Positions 16,409-25,273 of a stretch of 64,000 nt of DNA are shown here, in pieces. Within the stretch, counting starts at the first letter, position 1, and the number at the start of each line of letters is the position of its first letter. The stretch is taken from positions 268,155 through 332,154 of the forward strand of contig BMQD01000004.1 of the NCBI GenBank assembly GCA_014647935.1. Direction: 5' to 3'. The position numbers were made by a program, and so were the translations under genes. The DNA is from Planomonospora parontospora. GTDB taxonomy: Bacteria > Actinomycetota > Actinomycetes > Streptosporangiales > Streptosporangiaceae. The notes beneath the pieces were generated by a model. The model was not told the origin of the DNA and ran no database searches. It saw nothing but the letters and a program-made list of their open reading frames with translations.

Positions 16409-17899
16409 GTGGAGAAGCCTGCGAACATCGTCGGCAGAGACCGGCAGTGGCGGACGGTCGAGCGCTTCCTCTTCGAGGGGGGGCAGACCGACGGGCCGCT
16501 CCGGCTGGGGCTGGTGTCGGGGCGCCGCCGTACCGGCAAGACCCAGCTGCTGACCGCCGCCTGCGAGGCGGTGGGCGGCTTCTACATCGCGTGTGTGCAG
16601 GACGAGGGGGACCGCGCGGCCAGGGCCAGGTTCACCGCCGCGATGACGGAGCACGCCGGGCTGGGAACGGTGCTGAGGGGCGAGCCGGAGTCATGGGACC
16701 GGCTGTTGCGAGCCGTCCTGGAGACCGCGGCCCGCACGGCCCCCGCCGGGTCGCCGGGACTCGTCGTCATCGACGAGTTCCCCTACGCGATGGCTCACGC
16801 CCCGCAGCTGCCCTCCCTCATCCAGCACCTGTACGACGACTCCCAGAACGGGCGGGCGCCCGGAGGGCGGCTGGTCCTCTGCGGCTCCGCGCTGAGCGTC
16901 ATGCACAGCCTGCTGTCGGGGACCGAGCCACTGCGGGGACGCGCGATGCTGGACATGCGCCTGTCCGCGCTCGACTACCGCGAGGCGGCACGGCTGTGGG
17001 GGATCCGCGAGCCGGATGCGGCGCTGCGGGTGCACGCCTGCGTGGGCGGCATTCCCGGCTACCGCCCCCTCATGGCGAGCGTCCCCACGACGGTGGCGGA
17101 CTTCGACCACTGGGTCGTGGAGAACCTGCTCGCGGTGGACGTCGGCGTCTTCACCCGGACCGAGGTCGACTACCTCCTGCGGGAGGACCCGAGGATCACC
17201 GCCCGCGCCGTTTATTACGACGTCCTCAGCGCGGTCGCGGCCGGCGCGCACACCCCGTCCAAGATCGGTGCGGCCATCGGCAGGGACAACAACGCGGTGC
17301 GCTATCCGATCGACGTCCTGGAGTCGGCCGGCTATCTGACGAAGACCCACGACCTGCTCCGTTCGCGGAAACCTGTGATCACCGTCTCCGACCCGGTCAT
17401 CCGCTTCGACCGCCTGATCACCGCACCGTACCTCGGGCAGCTCCAGCTGGGACGCGCCGAGCAGGTCTGGCGGGCCGCCGCCCCGACCTTCCGGTCCAAC
17501 ATCCTCGGCCCGCATTTCGAGGAGCTCGCCCGCGAATGGGTCCGCCGCTTCGCCCCGGACGAGCTGGGCCGACCCGAAGGCTTGGGCGAAGTCGGATTCG
17601 CCAGCGTCCAGGACCACAGCGGCAGAGCGAAGCACGAGATCGACGTGATCGCCCTCGACGGCAGGCGGGTCCGCCTCCTCGGCGAGGCCAAGGCCACCCT
17701 CGCCCGCCGGGGCCTTCCCGACCTCGAACGCCTCGACGGCATCCGGGGCCTGCTCGAACGGGAGGGCTACGACACCTCGGAGACCGTCATCGCGCTGTTC
17801 TCCACCACGGGCTTCACCTCCGACCTCGAACAGACGGCGGCCACCCGCCCCGACCTCGAACTCGTCGACCTCGACCGGCTGTACCAGGGCACCTCCTGA
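16409..17899 (+). CDS. Archaeal-type AAA ATPase with C-terminal DUF234-like nuclease domain
   Basis: 496 residues. The Walker A motif GRRRTGKT lies at 38-45 and Walker B LVVIDEF at 117-123, then a winged-helix region with LESAGYLTK, typical of MJ-type ATPases. The C-terminal part (about 370-470) has HFEELAREW, HEIDVIAL and GEAKAT, a PD-(D/E)XK-like arrangement as in DUF234. Such proteins are common, patchily distributed and mostly uncharacterised; a role in defence or mobile elements has been suggested. GTG start with GGGAGG 5 nt upstream. It stands alone, directly behind a strong palindromic operator, and interrupts the conserved F420 neighbourhood, which suggests acquisition. Confidence 0.85.
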   Translation: MEKPANIVGRDRQWRTVERFLFEGGQTDGPLRLGLVSGRRRTGKTQLLTAACEAVGGFYIACVQDEGDRAARARFTAAMTEHAGLGTVLRGEPESWDRLLRAVLETAARTAPAGSPGLVVIDEFPYAMAHAPQLPSLIQHLYDDSQNGRAPGGRLVLCGSALSVMHSLLSGTEPLRGRAMLDMRLSALDYREAARLWGIREPDAALRVHACVGGIPGYRPLMASVPTTVADFDHWVVENLLAVDVGVFTRTEVDYLLREDPRITARAVYYDVLSAVAAGAHTPSKIGAAIGRDNNAVRYPIDVLESAGYLTKTHDLLRSRKPVITVSDPVIRFDRLITAPYLGQLQLGRAEQVWRAAAPTFRSNILGPHFEELAREWVRRFAPDELGRPEGLGEVGFASVQDHSGRAKHEIDVIALDGRRVRLLGEAKATLARRGLPDLERLDGIRGLLEREGYDTSETVIALFSTTGFTSDLEQTAATRPDLELVDLDRLYQGTS

Positions 17900-17941
17900 C
17901 TTCACCGCTTCGGAGCGACTGATCAACTATGGTGGCCGGCC

Positions 17942-18010
17942 ATGAGGTTCCTCATCGTCGGCGGCAGCGGTCTCCTCGGCGGCGAACTCGTCCGGCGGTT
18001 CCTGCGGTGA
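17942..18010 (+). pseudogene. N-terminal remnant of a Rossmann-fold NAD(P)-dependent sugar reductase/epimerase
   Basis: An ATG opens only 22 codons, MRFLIVGGSGLLGGELVRRF and two more residues, then TGA. The GGSGLLG loop with the preceding beta strand is the dinucleotide-binding start of RmlD-like reductases and epimerases. Nothing recognisable follows; the next 67 nt lead into the end of the convergent VWA gene. In mycobacteria an rmlD (Rv3266c) belongs to this syntenic block, so I read this as the 5' stub of a gene whose remainder was deleted. It could still be an expressed micropeptide. Confidence 0.6.
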
Positions 18011-18077
18011 GGCGTTCACCGGCGATCCCGGCCTTCGGCAGGTGGAACTCGCCGCTGCCGGATCCCTGCCGGGGAGG

Positions 18078-19832
18078 TCAGGCCTTGCGGCAGGTGGGGT
18101 GGCAGAGGCGGCGGGCGAGGGCGGAGAGGAAGACGTCGATGATCTCGCCGGGCTCCCGGGCGACGTGCAGCGAGCCGTTGGTGATCGAGGCGACCTGGTC
18201 GAGGGTGGCCCGGTCGAGGTCGTCGCCGAAGGCCAGCACGACGACCTGGACGGGGTACTGCGGGTCCCACTCCTCGCGCAGCTTCTCGGCCAGCTCCCCG
18301 CCGGAGATCCCCCTGCCGTCGTCCTTGCCCGCGGTGATGACCAGGAGCGTGTTGTTCATGCCCTCGTCGTAGGCCCCGGTCAGCTCGCGGAACCCGGCCA
18401 GGATCGAGTCGTGCAGGGAGCTGTCCCGCTTCGCGTCGGCGCGCAGGGTCCGGGTGAGCTCCTCCAGGCGGCTGCGCCGGACGACCTGCCCGTCCTCGGC
18501 CTCGGTGATCGGGCCGAGTCCCACCCGCTCGCGGTGGTCGCCGCCCGCGCCCTTGGCGTCGGCGAACTCCCACATGCCCATGTGGGTCGAGTTCGGGAAG
18601 AGCTGCAGGCCCAGCCGGGCGGCGTCGAGGGCGACCGTCAGCTTGGTCCGCCCCTTGTCCCCCCTGATCGGCTCGGCCATGTGCCGGGAGGCGTCGGCCA
18701 GGACCAGGATGTTGGTCGGCGGGGCCAGCCTGCTCCACGCCTCCAGCGCCTCGTCGATCACCGCGGGCACGATGGTCGGGCGGGTGCGGGGCGCCGCGGT
18801 GGGGATCTCGGGGCCGGGCGCGTAGGGACCCAGGCTGCCGTCGGCCGAGCGGAAGCCTGCCCGCCGTACCGCGTCCTGGGTCTCCGGGGCGCGGAGCCAG
18901 GAGGCGAAGGCCCGGGAGCCGGCCGCCTTGGCCGGGTCGCCGGAGGTGACCACGTAGGGGTAGTCCAGGTTGATCGTCCCCTCGCGCGGGTGGAGCGCGA
19001 CCAGCGGATCGGCGGAGGGCCGCTGGTTGTGCTCCCAGACCGACTGCTCCGGGACGATCACCACGGGCCGCTTCCAGAAGGAGCGCTCGTCGATCGCGTC
19101 GAGCATGCTGCGGTAGTCGGGCGCCGCCCCGGCCTGGGCCCACCGGACGAACGCGGTGAGCGCCCGGTCCGCCTCGGCACCGGTGCCCACCACGTCCCGG
19201 GCCGCGGCCACGGTGGCGATGCCGGCCCCGGCGAGCGACGGGTCGGGGACGCGGACCACGTCGGGCTCGTTCTCGGTGGGCTGGACGCGGCCCCGGGTGG
19301 TCGGCGGGAAGACCATCCGCCAGTTCATCTCCGTCCTGCCGACCGCGAACCGCTTCGCCAGCGAGGTCCGGGTGGCGAAGACCAGGGGCGAGGTGGCCAT
19401 CACGGTCTCGGTGCCCGCCAGGTCGGCCGCGCCCTGCTTGCGGGCCAGCCGGATCCAGGCGGAGGAGTCGGAGATCCAGCCGTCGGGGCGGGCGGCGAGC
19501 ACGCCCGCGGTGTCCCCGATCAGGGTCCGCAGCACGGTGGCCGGGGGCCGCTCGGTCACCTGCACCAGCACGCACCGGCCGTCGGCCTCGGTCCTGCTCG
19601 CGTTGAACCGCCCGGCCGCCTCCATCACGGTGGGGGCGATGTCCACCGCGGCGGCGACGTCCACCAGGACCGGCTCGCCGGAGCAGTCCGCACCGATCCG
19701 GTCCGTGATCACCACCACGGCTCCGGCGGCGGCGACCGCCAGGGCCACCGCGGCGAGTGAAACACGTGTCAGCGCCTGATGCCGGCGTCTCTCGGCGCCG
19801 GCGGCCACGCGATGTCGACCGGAGGAGGGCAC
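18078..19832 (-). CDS. Membrane-anchored substrate-binding-like protein with C-terminal VWA domain
   Basis: 584 residues. A basic N-terminus and one hydrophobic helix (about 24-44) anchor it outside the membrane. Residues about 55-370 resemble a periplasmic-binding-protein fold, with VAAAVDIAPTVMEAAGRFN, TSPLVFATR and YPYVVTSGDPAKAAGSRAFASWL. Residues about 390-575 are a von Willebrand A domain starting NILVLADASRHM, where the MIDAS motif appears as DxSxxM, followed by LVITAGKDD. This combination is widespread in actinobacteria and its role is unknown, possibly ligand sensing with metal-dependent protein contacts. It is on the same strand as fbiC, 77 nt downstream of it. Confidence 0.85.
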   Translation of the reverse strand: MPSSGRHRVAAGAERRRHQALTRVSLAAVALAVAAAGAVVVITDRIGADCSGEPVLVDVAAAVDIAPTVMEAAGRFNASRTEADGRCVLVQVTERPPATVLRTLIGDTAGVLAARPDGWISDSSAWIRLARKQGAADLAGTETVMATSPLVFATRTSLAKRFAVGRTEMNWRMVFPPTTRGRVQPTENEPDVVRVPDPSLAGAGIATVAAARDVVGTGAEADRALTAFVRWAQAGAAPDYRSMLDAIDERSFWKRPVVIVPEQSVWEHNQRPSADPLVALHPREGTINLDYPYVVTSGDPAKAAGSRAFASWLRAPETQDAVRRAGFRSADGSLGPYAPGPEIPTAAPRTRPTIVPAVIDEALEAWSRLAPPTNILVLADASRHMAEPIRGDKGRTKLTVALDAARLGLQLFPNSTHMGMWEFADAKGAGGDHRERVGLGPITEAEDGQVVRRSRLEELTRTLRADAKRDSSLHDSILAGFRELTGAYDEGMNNTLLVITAGKDDGRGISGGELAEKLREEWDPQYPVQVVVLAFGDDLDRATLDQVASITNGSLHVAREPGEIIDVFLSALARRLCHPTCRKA

Positions 19833-19909
19833 GCTGGGACCTCTCGCTTCAGGGGAATGACAATTCTCCCAACACCCCCCTTACATAGCGCAAGTCAACA
19901 GAGAACTTG

Positions 19910-22522
19910 TTATAGACGCTCAAGCGGCACGAAGTTACGCACACTTTGACAAACGCCGTCACTGGCCGCCGCGGCGGCCAGCCGTTCCGCGCCCGGCACA
20001 CCGTACGAGGTGGTCCGCTGCCGCACCGGCCGACCGGTCGGGGCGACCATGGCGGTGAGTTCGGTGATCGTCTTGAACGAGCCGTTCTCCGATCCGGCCA
20101 TCCGGCTGATCGTCTCCTCCATCAGCGTGCCGCCCAGGTCGTTGACCCCGCCGGAGAGCACCTGGCGGCACAGGTCGTCGCGGAGCTTCACCCAGGAGCA
20201 CTGGATGTTGCCGATCGCGCCGTGCAGCAGGATGCGGGCCAGTGCGTGCACGGCCCGGTTCTCCCGTGCGGTCGGCCCGGGGCGGGCGATCCCGGCCAGG
20301 TAGATGGGCGCGCTGTGGTGCACGAACGGCAGCAGCACGAACTCGGAGAACCCGCCGGTCTCCTCCTGGATGCGGCGGATGAGGCGGATGTGCCGGACCC
20401 AGTGGGCGTGGGTGTCGACGTGGCCGTACATCATCGTGGAGGTCGTCGGGATGCCCAGCCGGTGGGCGGTGGTGATGACCTCCACCCACTCGGCGGCGGG
20501 CAGCTTGCCCTTGGTCAGCACCCAGCGCACGTCGTCGTCGAGGATCTCCGCCGCGGTGCCCGGCAGGGAGTCCACGCCGGCCTCCCTGGCCGCGGCCAGC
20601 CAGTCCGCGACGGACAGGTTCGTCCGGCTGGCGCCGTTGACGACCTCCATCGGGGAGAAGGCGTGCACGTGCATCTCCGGCACCCGCGCCTTGACCGCGC
20701 GGGCGATGTCGAAGTAGGCGGTGCCCGGCAGGTCGGGGTGGATGCCGCCCTGCATGCACACCTCGGTCGCCCCGGCCCGCCAGCCCTCCTCGGCCCGGTC
20801 GGCGACCTGGTCGAGCGAGAGCGTGTAGGCGTCGGCGTCGGTACGGCGCTGCGCGAAGGCGCAGAACCGGCAGCCGGTGTAGCAGACGTTGGTGAAGTTG
20901 ATGTTCCGGTTGACGACGTAGGTCACCTCGTCGCCCGCGGCCTCGCGGCGCAGGCCGTCCGCGATCCGGCAGAGCTCGTCCAGCCCCGCGTCGTCGGCTC
21001 CCGCTCCGTCGGGCCCCCCGGCCAGGCCGAGCAGGGCCAGTGCCTCGGCCTCGGTCAGCCCCGCGGGGTCGGCCTCCGCCCGGCGCAGCGCCCGCAGCAC
21101 GTCACCGGAGACGGCGCGACCGCCTCCGGAGCCGTCCGACTGCGCGGTGGCGGGCAGGCGCTCCTTCAGCGCCTCCCAGTCCCCGTAGACGTGGTCAAAG
21201 TCGTCGCGGCGGTCGGCGGTGCGCCCCTCGGCGTCGACGGCGGTGTGCAGGTCGGTCCGGCCGGAGGAGGCGAAGCCGCCGTCGGGCTCCTGCCAGGGGC
21301 GGCCGGTGATCTCGGCGCCCTCCCTCGCGAGCCCCGTGGCCGGGTCGGCGAGGGCCGCGACGTGCGCGGCAAGCCGCGGGTCGAGCCAGGGCTCCCCGGC
21401 GAGCACGTACTCGGGGTAGATCGTCAGCCGCTCGCGCAGGGTGAACCCGGAGGCGGCCGTGCGTGCGGCGAGCTCGTCGATCTGCGGCCAGGGGCGCTCG
21501 GGGTTGACGTGATCGGGAGTCAGGGGCGACACCCCGCCCCAGTCGTCGATCCCGGCCCGGATCATCAGGTCGTACTCGGCGTCGACCAGGTTCGGCGGGG
21601 CCTGCAGGCGCGTCTTCGGCCCCAGGACCAGGCGGGCCACCGCGATCGTGGCGGCCAGTTCCTGCAGGTCGGCGTCCGGCATGCCGCGCATCGCCGTGTC
21701 GGGCTTGGCGCGGAAGTTCTGGACGATGACCTCCTGGATCCCGCCGTACTCGCGGGCCGTCTTCCGCAGCGCGAACAGCGACTCGGCCCGGTCCTGCACC
21801 GTCTCGCCGATGCCGATCAGGATGCCGCTGGTGAAGGGCACGTTGGAGCGTCCGGCGTCCTCCAGCACGCGCAGCCGTACGGCGGGGTCCTTGTCGGGCG
21901 AGCCGTAATGGGGCTGCCCCTTCTCCTCGAACAGGCGGCGCGAGGTGGTCTCCAGCATCATGCCCATCGACGGCGCGACCGGCTTGAGCCGCTGCAGGTC
22001 GCGCCAGGTCATCACGCCGGGGTTGAGGTGCGGGAGCAGGCCGGTCTCCTCCAGCACCCGGATCGCCATGGCCCGCACGTAGGAGAGCGTGTCGTCGTAG
22101 CCGTGCGCGTCCAGCCACTCGCGGGCCTGGTGCCAGCGGTCCTCGGGCCGGTCGCCCAGGGTGAACAGCGCCTCCTTGCAGCCCGCGGCCGCGCCCTGCC
22201 GGGCGATCTCCAGGACCTCGTCGGGGCCGAGGAAGGCGGACTCCAGCTTGTGCGGGGCGGTGGCGAACGTGCAGTAGCCGCACCGGTCCCGACAGAGCCG
22301 GGTCAGCGGGATGAAGACCTTGCGGCTGTAGGTGATGATCCCCTGCCGCCCGACGGCCTCCAGCCCCGCGTCCCTGACCCGTCCGGCGTGGCCGAGCAGG
22401 GTCTCCAGGTGGGAGTCCCTGGCGTGCAGCAGGACGGTGGCTTCGGACGGGTCGAGGGCTTTGCCGTCGCGCGCCCGGGCCAGGGCCCGGCGCATCGCGG
22501 TGTCGGTGGGAGTGACGCTCAT
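19910..22522 (-). CDS. fbiC: 7,8-didemethyl-8-hydroxy-5-deazariboflavin (Fo) synthase FbiC
   Basis: 870 residues, a fusion of the CofG and CofH radical-SAM enzymes. The first cluster motif CRDRCGYC uses C77, C81 and C84; the second, CYTGCRFC, uses C547, C551 and C554. A variable linker (about 400-510) joins them. FbiC builds the Fo chromophore from tyrosine and a flavin pathway intermediate, the first committed step of F420 synthesis. The ATG is at 22522. Unlike in mycobacteria, where fbiC (Rv1173) is far from fbiAB, here all three lie within 9 kb. It faces a 407-bp divergent spacer. Confidence 0.96.
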   Translation of the reverse strand: MSVTPTDTAMRRALARARDGKALDPSEATVLLHARDSHLETLLGHAGRVRDAGLEAVGRQGIITYSRKVFIPLTRLCRDRCGYCTFATAPHKLESAFLGPDEVLEIARQGAAAGCKEALFTLGDRPEDRWHQAREWLDAHGYDDTLSYVRAMAIRVLEETGLLPHLNPGVMTWRDLQRLKPVAPSMGMMLETTSRRLFEEKGQPHYGSPDKDPAVRLRVLEDAGRSNVPFTSGILIGIGETVQDRAESLFALRKTAREYGGIQEVIVQNFRAKPDTAMRGMPDADLQELAATIAVARLVLGPKTRLQAPPNLVDAEYDLMIRAGIDDWGGVSPLTPDHVNPERPWPQIDELAARTAASGFTLRERLTIYPEYVLAGEPWLDPRLAAHVAALADPATGLAREGAEITGRPWQEPDGGFASSGRTDLHTAVDAEGRTADRRDDFDHVYGDWEALKERLPATAQSDGSGGGRAVSGDVLRALRRAEADPAGLTEAEALALLGLAGGPDGAGADDAGLDELCRIADGLRREAAGDEVTYVVNRNINFTNVCYTGCRFCAFAQRRTDADAYTLSLDQVADRAEEGWRAGATEVCMQGGIHPDLPGTAYFDIARAVKARVPEMHVHAFSPMEVVNGASRTNLSVADWLAAAREAGVDSLPGTAAEILDDDVRWVLTKGKLPAAEWVEVITTAHRLGIPTTSTMMYGHVDTHAHWVRHIRLIRRIQEETGGFSEFVLLPFVHHSAPIYLAGIARPGPTARENRAVHALARILLHGAIGNIQCSWVKLRDDLCRQVLSGGVNDLGGTLMEETISRMAGSENGSFKTITELTAMVAPTGRPVRQRTTSYGVPGAERLAAAAASDGVCQSVRNFVPLERL

Positions 22523-22929
22523 GTACGCACATTAGGTCAACGCCGCAGGACCGGAGTCCCTGGCCTCCGTCCACCGATCCCCGGCCGGGCCGGAGACCGG
22601 CGGCACCACACGGTTTCCTCTAAAAATAATAAGAATTGACATAGAAGGCGCAGAGATGGTCTGCTGGTGTCATGCCGCCGCCGGGCGCACCCCGGCCGGG
22701 CGTGCAGGGACCCGGGGCGCCACCCCGGCGGGCGTCCCGGGTCCCGGCGGCCGCCCCGGCGCCGGAACGGCCGGGCACCCGGACACGGGAGCGACCGGGC
22801 GCCCGAGCACTCCAGCACGGAAAGTTGAGCATTGCTAAACGACCAACGCAAGCAAGTATCGATGGACGTAAATGCTTGTGCTTGCATAGATTAGAGACAT
22901 CGCACCGGAACCTCCCACAGGAGCAGGAA
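22523..22929. other. 407-bp spacer between fbiC and the small membrane protein gene
   Basis: No convincing gene. The fbiC-proximal part has an AT-rich patch (22616-22645) including TTGACA at 22636. The middle (about 22680-22800) is an extremely GC-rich, self-complementary tract, probably strongly structured. The last 110 nt carry an inverted repeat listed separately and the likely promoter of the downstream small gene. Short open frames here lack ribosome sites and conserved features. Confidence 0.6.
22848..22885. promoter_or_regulatory. Inverted and direct repeat GCAAGCA...TGCTTGTGCTTGC
   Basis: GCAAGCAAG (22848-22856) is matched by TGCTTGTGCTTGC (22873-22885), so the left half has one GCAAGCA and the right half two TGCTTG copies in direct repeat. 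The arrangement, about 45 nt before the small membrane protein start in an AT-richer stretch, looks like a repressor or activator site. The cognate regulator is unknown. Confidence 0.5.
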
Positions 22930-23139
22930 ATGATCTGGTTCTTCATCGCCCTCGCCGCCGTCGCCGTCCTCGCCCCGCTGATCGGAGCCGACACGCGCGA
23001 CGGTCGTGACTGGAGACCGTCCGACCCCGAGCCCTACGGACCCGGAGCCCGCGGCTTCAGAATGAGCGGTAGTCCCGTGCCGGCATCCGCGGCCCGCGAG
23101 CGGGCGGCCGCGCACCGGCCAGCCTCAGCAGTCGGCTGA
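22930..23139 (+). CDS. Small single-helix membrane protein, function unknown
   Basis: 69 residues starting MIWFFIALAAVAVLAPLIGA, one hydrophobic helix, followed by a polar segment DTRDGRDWRPSDPEPYGPGA. AGGAG lies 6-9 nt before the ATG. The tail overlaps the end of the convergent glycosylase gene by 83 nt, so the last 25 residues may be fortuitous. Because it has a plausible leader, ribosome site and operator-like repeat upstream, I consider it a real gene. No family is recognised with certainty. Confidence 0.6.
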   Translation: MIWFFIALAAVAVLAPLIGADTRDGRDWRPSDPEPYGPGARGFRMSGSPVPASAARERAAAHRPASAVG

Positions 23140-23965
23140 CCCGGTGGCGGTGCCCCCGGTAGGGGGCCAGCAGCCGGAGCATGCCCGCGTCGTCGACCTT
23201 CTCCCCCGCCAGCGACCACCCCACCAGCGACGGCAGGTGGTAGTCGCCCACCGAGACCGCGTCGGGGTCGCCGTGGGAACGCTGGCGCACCTCGGCCGAG
23301 GTCCACGCCCCGATCCCGGGCAGCGCCCGCAGCAGCCGGTCCAGCTCCGCGCTGTCCCCCGCCGCCTCCAGCTTCACCGCGTGCCGGGCGGCGTTCGCGA
23401 TCGTCCTGGCCCGTACGGCCTCCGCGCCGGCCCGGTGCCAGTCCCACGACGGGATCGACCGCCAGACCTCGGGCTCGGGGAAGACCCGCATGCCCTCGGG
23501 GGCGGGCCCCGGCGCGGGCCCGCCGTACTTCAGGAGCAGCCACCGCCACGCCCGCCGGGCTTCGGCCAGCACGACCTTCTGCTCCAGCACGGCGGGCACC
23601 AGCGCCTCCAGCACCCGGGAGGTCCGGCAGATCCGCAGACCGGGGTGGCGCCGGGCCGCCTCGCGCAGCACGCGGTGCCCGGGGACGAACCCCGACGGGT
23701 CGTCCTCGGCCCCCAGCAGCGCGGGCAGCGTCTCCAGCAGCCATTCGGCCCCCGGCCCCCAGGCGGTCCCCACCACCTCCCCGCCGCGCCGGGCCACCCG
23801 GAGCGTGCCGGGGCCGCCGGGCGTCCGGCAGGTCCGCCAGACCGCCCCGTCGGGCGTCCTCCGCCAGGCCGGGTCGCCGCTCCCGCGCCGGCACGGCCGC
23901 AGGACCAGCTCGAGGTCGAGCGGCCCGTCCCAGCGCAGGCACCGCTCGGTCGCGGTGACGCTCAC
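23057..23965 (-). CDS. HhH-GPD DNA glycosylase (AlkA/3-methyladenine glycosylase-like)
   Basis: 302 residues. The helix-hairpin-helix LLRALPGIGAWTSAEV (211-226) is followed by VSVGDYHLPSLVG, whose Asp241 matches the catalytic aspartate of AlkA. The upstream helix VLEALVPAVLEQKVVLAEA is also typical of the fold. The enzyme would excise alkylated purines in base-excision repair. The N-terminal 90 residues are variable. The ATG is at 23965; its 3' end overlaps the small membrane protein gene. The damaged-base range is not predictable. Confidence 0.87.
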   Translation of the reverse strand: MSVTATERCLRWDGPLDLELVLRPCRRGSGDPAWRRTPDGAVWRTCRTPGGPGTLRVARRGGEVVGTAWGPGAEWLLETLPALLGAEDDPSGFVPGHRVLREAARRHPGLRICRTSRVLEALVPAVLEQKVVLAEARRAWRWLLLKYGGPAPGPAPEGMRVFPEPEVWRSIPSWDWHRAGAEAVRARTIANAARHAVKLEAAGDSAELDRLLRALPGIGAWTSAEVRQRSHGDPDAVSVGDYHLPSLVGWSLAGEKVDDAGMLRLLAPYRGHRHRVSRLLRLAGARPPARGPRMPARDYRSF

Positions 23966-24056
23966 CGGCGGCCTCCGGGCGTCGCCGGGGAAGCCGCGCC
24001 GCCCGCCCGCGGCGCTCCGGCACCGCCGGTGAAGCGGTGACGCCCGTCCATCCCGC

Positions 24057-25151
24057 TCAGACGTCGCTGGAGAAGCGGACCGCGCACTCGGGGAGCACGA
24101 CGCCGGGCCAGACCCGGCTGCCCGCCAGGAGCTCGTTTCCGGCGCCGACCACGGCGCCGTCGCCGATGACCACGTCGCGCAGGACCGTCCCGGACGAGAC
24201 GCGGGCCCCGATGCCGACCACCGAGTCGACCACCTCCGCGTCGGCGTGGACCACGCAGTCGTCGCCGAGCACGCTCCCGGTGATCCGGGCCCCGGACTCC
24301 ACGACCGCGCGGGCGCCGACCACCGACCCGCCGGAGACCTTGGCCTCGGGCGAGATCATCGCGCCGGGCAGCGCGAGGAAGTCACCGGGCGGACCGGGCA
24401 GCGCGGGCGAGGCCAGGCGGCCGAGGACCAGGTCGCGGGAGCCCTTGACGAAAGCGGCCGGGGTGCCCACGTCCAGCCAGTAGGACGCGTCGGCGTAGCC
24501 GAGCACCAGGGCCCCGTCCTCGATCAGCCCGGGGAAGGTCTCCCGCTCGACCGAGACGACCCGGCCCGCCGGAATGGAGTCGATCACCGAGCGGGTGAAG
24601 ACGTAGCAGCCCGCGTTGATCAGGTTGGTCACCGGGTTCGGGGTCTTCTCCAGGAAGGCGGTGACCCGGCCCTCCTCGTCGGTCGGCACGCAGCCGAAGC
24701 GCGAGGGGTCGTCGACCTCGGTGAGGTGCAGCGTGACGGCGGCCCCGCGGGACACGTGCCGGGCGACCTGCTCGCCGATGTCGTGCCCGGACAGGATGTC
24801 GCCGTTGAGCACCAGCACGGGCGCGTCCGGGCCGCAGGTCAGCGCCTCGGCGGCGTTGCGGATCGCGCCGCCGGTGCCGAGCGGGGTCTCCTCGGTCATG
24901 TACTCGATGGAGAGCCCGAACGCCGAGCCGTCCCCGAACGCCTCGGAGAACATCTCCGCCCGGTAGGACGTGGCGAACACGATGCGGCCCACGCCGAACG
25001 AGCGGGCCCGCGCGAGCTGGTGCGCCAGGAAGGGGACCCCCGCCGTGGGCAGCAGCGGCTTGGGGGTGCCCAGCGTCAGGGGACGCAGCCGCGTCCCCTG
25101 TCCTCCGACGAGGAGGATCGCCTCAAGATCCGACAAAGGGGTCTCCGCCAT
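24057..25151 (-). CDS. NDP-sugar synthase (mannose-1-phosphate guanylyltransferase-like) with beta-helix domain
   Basis: 364 residues. The nucleotidyltransferase signature GGQGTRLRPLT (16-26) and TPKPLLP (29-35), the metal-site LNGDI and the product loop INAGCYVF are present; residues about 260-350 are hexapeptide (left-handed beta-helix) repeats. The protein would activate a sugar-1-phosphate to GDP-mannose or a dNDP-hexose for the local glycosyltransferases. Position between fbiAB and the LCP gene corresponds to Rv3264c (manC/rmlA2), which favours GDP-mannose, but the nucleotide specificity cannot be decided from the sequence. Confidence 0.88.
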   Translation of the reverse strand: MAETPLSDLEAILLVGGQGTRLRPLTLGTPKPLLPTAGVPFLAHQLARARSFGVGRIVFATSYRAEMFSEAFGDGSAFGLSIEYMTEETPLGTGGAIRNAAEALTCGPDAPVLVLNGDILSGHDIGEQVARHVSRGAAVTLHLTEVDDPSRFGCVPTDEEGRVTAFLEKTPNPVTNLINAGCYVFTRSVIDSIPAGRVVSVERETFPGLIEDGALVLGYADASYWLDVGTPAAFVKGSRDLVLGRLASPALPGPPGDFLALPGAMISPEAKVSGGSVVGARAVVESGARITGSVLGDDCVVHADAEVVDSVVGIGARVSSGTVLRDVVIGDGAVVGAGNELLAGSRVWPGVVLPECAVRFSSDV

Positions 25152-25273
25152 TCCGAGAGGTTAGCCCACTGTTCGACAGGCCGTTGGTAGGGATCGCTCC
25201 CCCGACCGGCCGCGTGGAACCCGACGTTCCCACTTCGCCTCACCCTACGGGGAGAGTCCCCGGAAGCGTGGGA

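Noticed and set aside
22636-22664. Possible vegetative promoter with TTGACA in the fbiC upstream spacer
   Set aside because: No acceptable -10 element is found at 16-19 nt spacing, so the TTGACA is not enough to call a promoter.
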